Positions 61,721-64,000 of a stretch of DNA of 64,000 bases are shown here, in pieces. Positions within the stretch are counted from its first letter, which is position 1. Every line of letters begins with the position of its first letter. A program made the translations under genes and the position numbers. The DNA comes from Centropus unirufus (Eukaryota > Chordata > Aves > Cuculiformes > Centropidae): assembly GCA_013397695.1 (NCBI GenBank), contig VYZI01000104.1:1445112-1509111 (forward strand), read 5' to 3'. The notes below the pieces were generated by a model. It searched no databases and was not told the DNA's origin. It saw only the letters and a list, made by a program, of their open reading frames with translations.

Positions 61721-64000
61721 AAGAAACATAAATAAGGGACAGAATACTTAATTTGATAAAATAAAGTAAGCCCATATTCATGGAAGAACTATAGTGGTCT
61801 GATTTCTTCATGTGCTTTACCTCCAGCTGGTTATTTCTGAAAAACACTGATATAAAATGTCTCGCAGGCAGAAGAATAGCTGAGAAAGAGGACAGAAAGT
61901 GAAAGGTTTTACAAAATTCTGACGCTGAGTAAATTCTCCATGTACCTGCAGTACTGTGCAGAGGGTTGTATGTCTCAGATCAGACTCACTGGTGCCATTG
62001 CTTACGTGGGAGGTAGTGTTTTTAGTGCAGATGAATCTACTAGAAAAATAGACCAAGTCATTTTCTGGTCTCACTCATACTGAGAACTCAAAAAAAAATT
62101 TAAACTGATTAAGTAAAATATTTATCATTTACATTCAAAACAAATGGAGAACAGCTTCACTGGAGTCAATGACAAGTGCAACACTGACATCAGTGGAATC
62201 ATTCCAGGTTTAGATTTGTGTGAACCATTCAGAAGCTGGTGCATTGGTGCTGCTTAGTGGGGGTAGAAATAAGAACTTGAATCCTTTAAGGTCACTATAA
62301 AAACCCTCGTTTTGTTCTGGTGGAATGTTCTGATTACAAGACTGCTACAGATCCAAATAGAGAAAGCAACCTACAAACATTTTATTACTTGTTTGAACCG
62401 ATGAATATGTATGCAAGCAAAGAGAGCATGAAGATGCTGTAGAAAACTGCAGGATGCCGAGAGCCAGCAAGAAGCTGAGCACTTGAGTCCCAGGATTAAG
62501 TCATACTTGAGTAGTTAAGAATACAGTTCTTCAGTTCTGAGAATAACATGCAGATAGGAGCTAGAGGAGAAAAGGTTTAAGGTGAAGGATAGACAGGGAC
62601 TGCATTTTTTTCTACAAAAGTTTGAAGAACTGGTGAGATGCATTTTGTGAATTTATGTACTTCTCATAATGATATGAAGAAAATTACAGAGATTAAGCTG
62701 TTGCATAAGTGAGCAAGCAGCATGAGTCAGGGGGTTTGGGAAAAATGAGTCACAGCGTGAAGGGAACAGAGCCAGGTTTGTAGCTCAGAAAGAGAGACTA
62801 TGAAAGAATTTTATGGATGTAGATAAGAGCCTGACAGAATGGATTGCAGTAGAGAAATAGAAAAACTAACTAGCTCTAAAACAGGGAACCGTATGCTAGA
62901 TTTAGAGAAACCTATAGCTAAAAAAGCAGGTTAGGCAAATTTTTTGTACACAACTAGTGGCTGAAATATAGAGCAGGCTGCCAAAGTCAGCAATGGAAGG
63001 GCATAATTGTGTAAATCACTTCAAGAGGGAGAGCTGGTGCATTTTTGGAAAATGAGGGAATCACTGGGTACAGCTATTAGTGAGGCTTGTGGAATTATAA
63101 CTATGAAATGCAAGCTGATTTATATTTTTAGGGAATACAGGAGCAAACTCTGCTACCCTCCTTAGTTCTCACATTACTTCTGTAGCACCCTGCAAACTTC
63201 AAGCGGTAACCTGTGCAAAACCTTAACCTGGACATAGTTATCAATATGAAAGTCTTCTAAAATGTGCTTTTTGGAATAGACCTGATGATTGCTGCAAAAG
63301 GTGGCATTTATATTAGGATGAGTCATGGGATCTGATGGCCATATTTACCATAGTACAGTTGAGGACTTCCATAAAGGTTTCTGAAAGAGCAGTGTGGCTT
63401 GCATGTAATATAATGGAAAGACCAGTGTCCTTAATTGTAATGTTTATCCCTCCCTTCTCTATTGACTGGCTCTTTACACCAATTTCAGGTTTCTATGGAA
63501 CAGTAACCATTGAAACTTGATAGAAGACCATAGCACCTAACCAAATTTGGGAATGGCAAGGTTCCACCAAGAACAAGCCTGCAGGAAAACAGAATACAAG
63601 ATTCATGTAACTAAACACTGTGGCATGATGCTTAAAGGATCTAAATCCAGACTGTTCAGAGAACCTGAATTCTGGGTTTGGCAGTTCCACAAGTACTTGA
63701 CTTTGAAATAATCACATTCTTCAATGTAGTATTCTACATGTAATACCTACAAATAACATAAGCAAATTACTCAATCCAAACACATTTTAAAATTTTGTTA
63801 AATCATTATAACTATTTAAAGCACAATTAAATTCCATAATAAGTTTATTTTTGAGTTTATTTTTGAGAGGACTACATAATAATCTGAGTTTAATTATTAC
63901 AATGATCAAGGCACTGATGCTAACCCAGCTCATTTTCAAGTAAGATTGATCTGCAAAAGGGCTGTTAGGGACACCCAAGTCTATTTCAAAGGAAATTTTC
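61721..64000 (+). other. EFEMP1: EFEMP1 large intron, end of window
   Basis: Intronic DNA to the window edge, with no exon recognised. It includes a 12-bp tandem duplication at 63843-63866 and, at about 62155-62205, phrases ('actggagtcaatgacaag', 'gacatcagtggaat') that may be relics of an ancient repeat. Confidence 0.55.
63843..63866 (+). repeat. Two-copy 12-bp tandem repeat
   Basis: 'gtttatttttga' is repeated exactly, head to tail. Confidence 0.9.

Overview
This is a window of vertebrate, almost certainly avian, nuclear genome. The evidence is the number of CR1-type LINE fragments, the CR1 3' ends with the usual 'catagaatca/tcatagaat' terminus, the small introns and a compact GC-rich promoter. 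A conserved microRNA cluster is followed by the 5' end of EFEMP1 (fibulin-3), in the order and orientation known from human 2p16.1. Nearly all of the short open reading frames are chance or repeat-derived. Only EFEMP1 is supported as protein-coding.

Layout. (1) 1-250 is the edge of a CR1 LINE on the minus strand. (2) 546-8187 holds the three microRNA hairpins MIR216B, MIR216A and MIR217 on the plus strand, about 4.9 kb and 2.5 kb apart, presumably in one primary transcript (the MIR217 host RNA). (3) 8.2-29.6 kb is AT-rich non-coding DNA with a purine-only tract interrupted by an assembly gap (10194-10469), an old CR1-like remnant, a full match to the CTCF core motif (18353-18366) and a perfect 16-bp hairpin (24900-24937). 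(4) 29.6-30.9 kb holds two minus-strand CR1 copies around an unexplained GC-rich block. (5) 30.88-31.64 kb is a CpG island, the EFEMP1 promoter with one or two likely non-coding 5' exons. (6) EFEMP1 coding exons are at 31691-31771, 34670-34718 and 34893-35153. They encode the signal peptide, the first atypical calcium-binding EGF-like module and the linker, 130 complete codons in all. (7) From 35154 to the end is one intron of at least 28.8 kb. It contains CR1 copies (45341-47050, 49838-50075, 61530-61720), an unidentified 83-codon reading frame (40381-40632, minus) and simple repeats. I found no exon 5, so the rest of EFEMP1 should lie beyond position 64000.

The microRNA cluster and EFEMP1 lie on the same strand about 23 kb apart. 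In other vertebrates the first is strongly expressed in exocrine pancreas and the second encodes an extracellular-matrix glycoprotein of many tissues, so separate regulation is expected. The CTCF motif between them is a candidate boundary. I saw no clearly new biological system. The items most worth checking are the shortened EFEMP1 linker, the CTCF site, the perfect hairpin, the CR1 copy against the promoter and the unidentified intronic reading frame.
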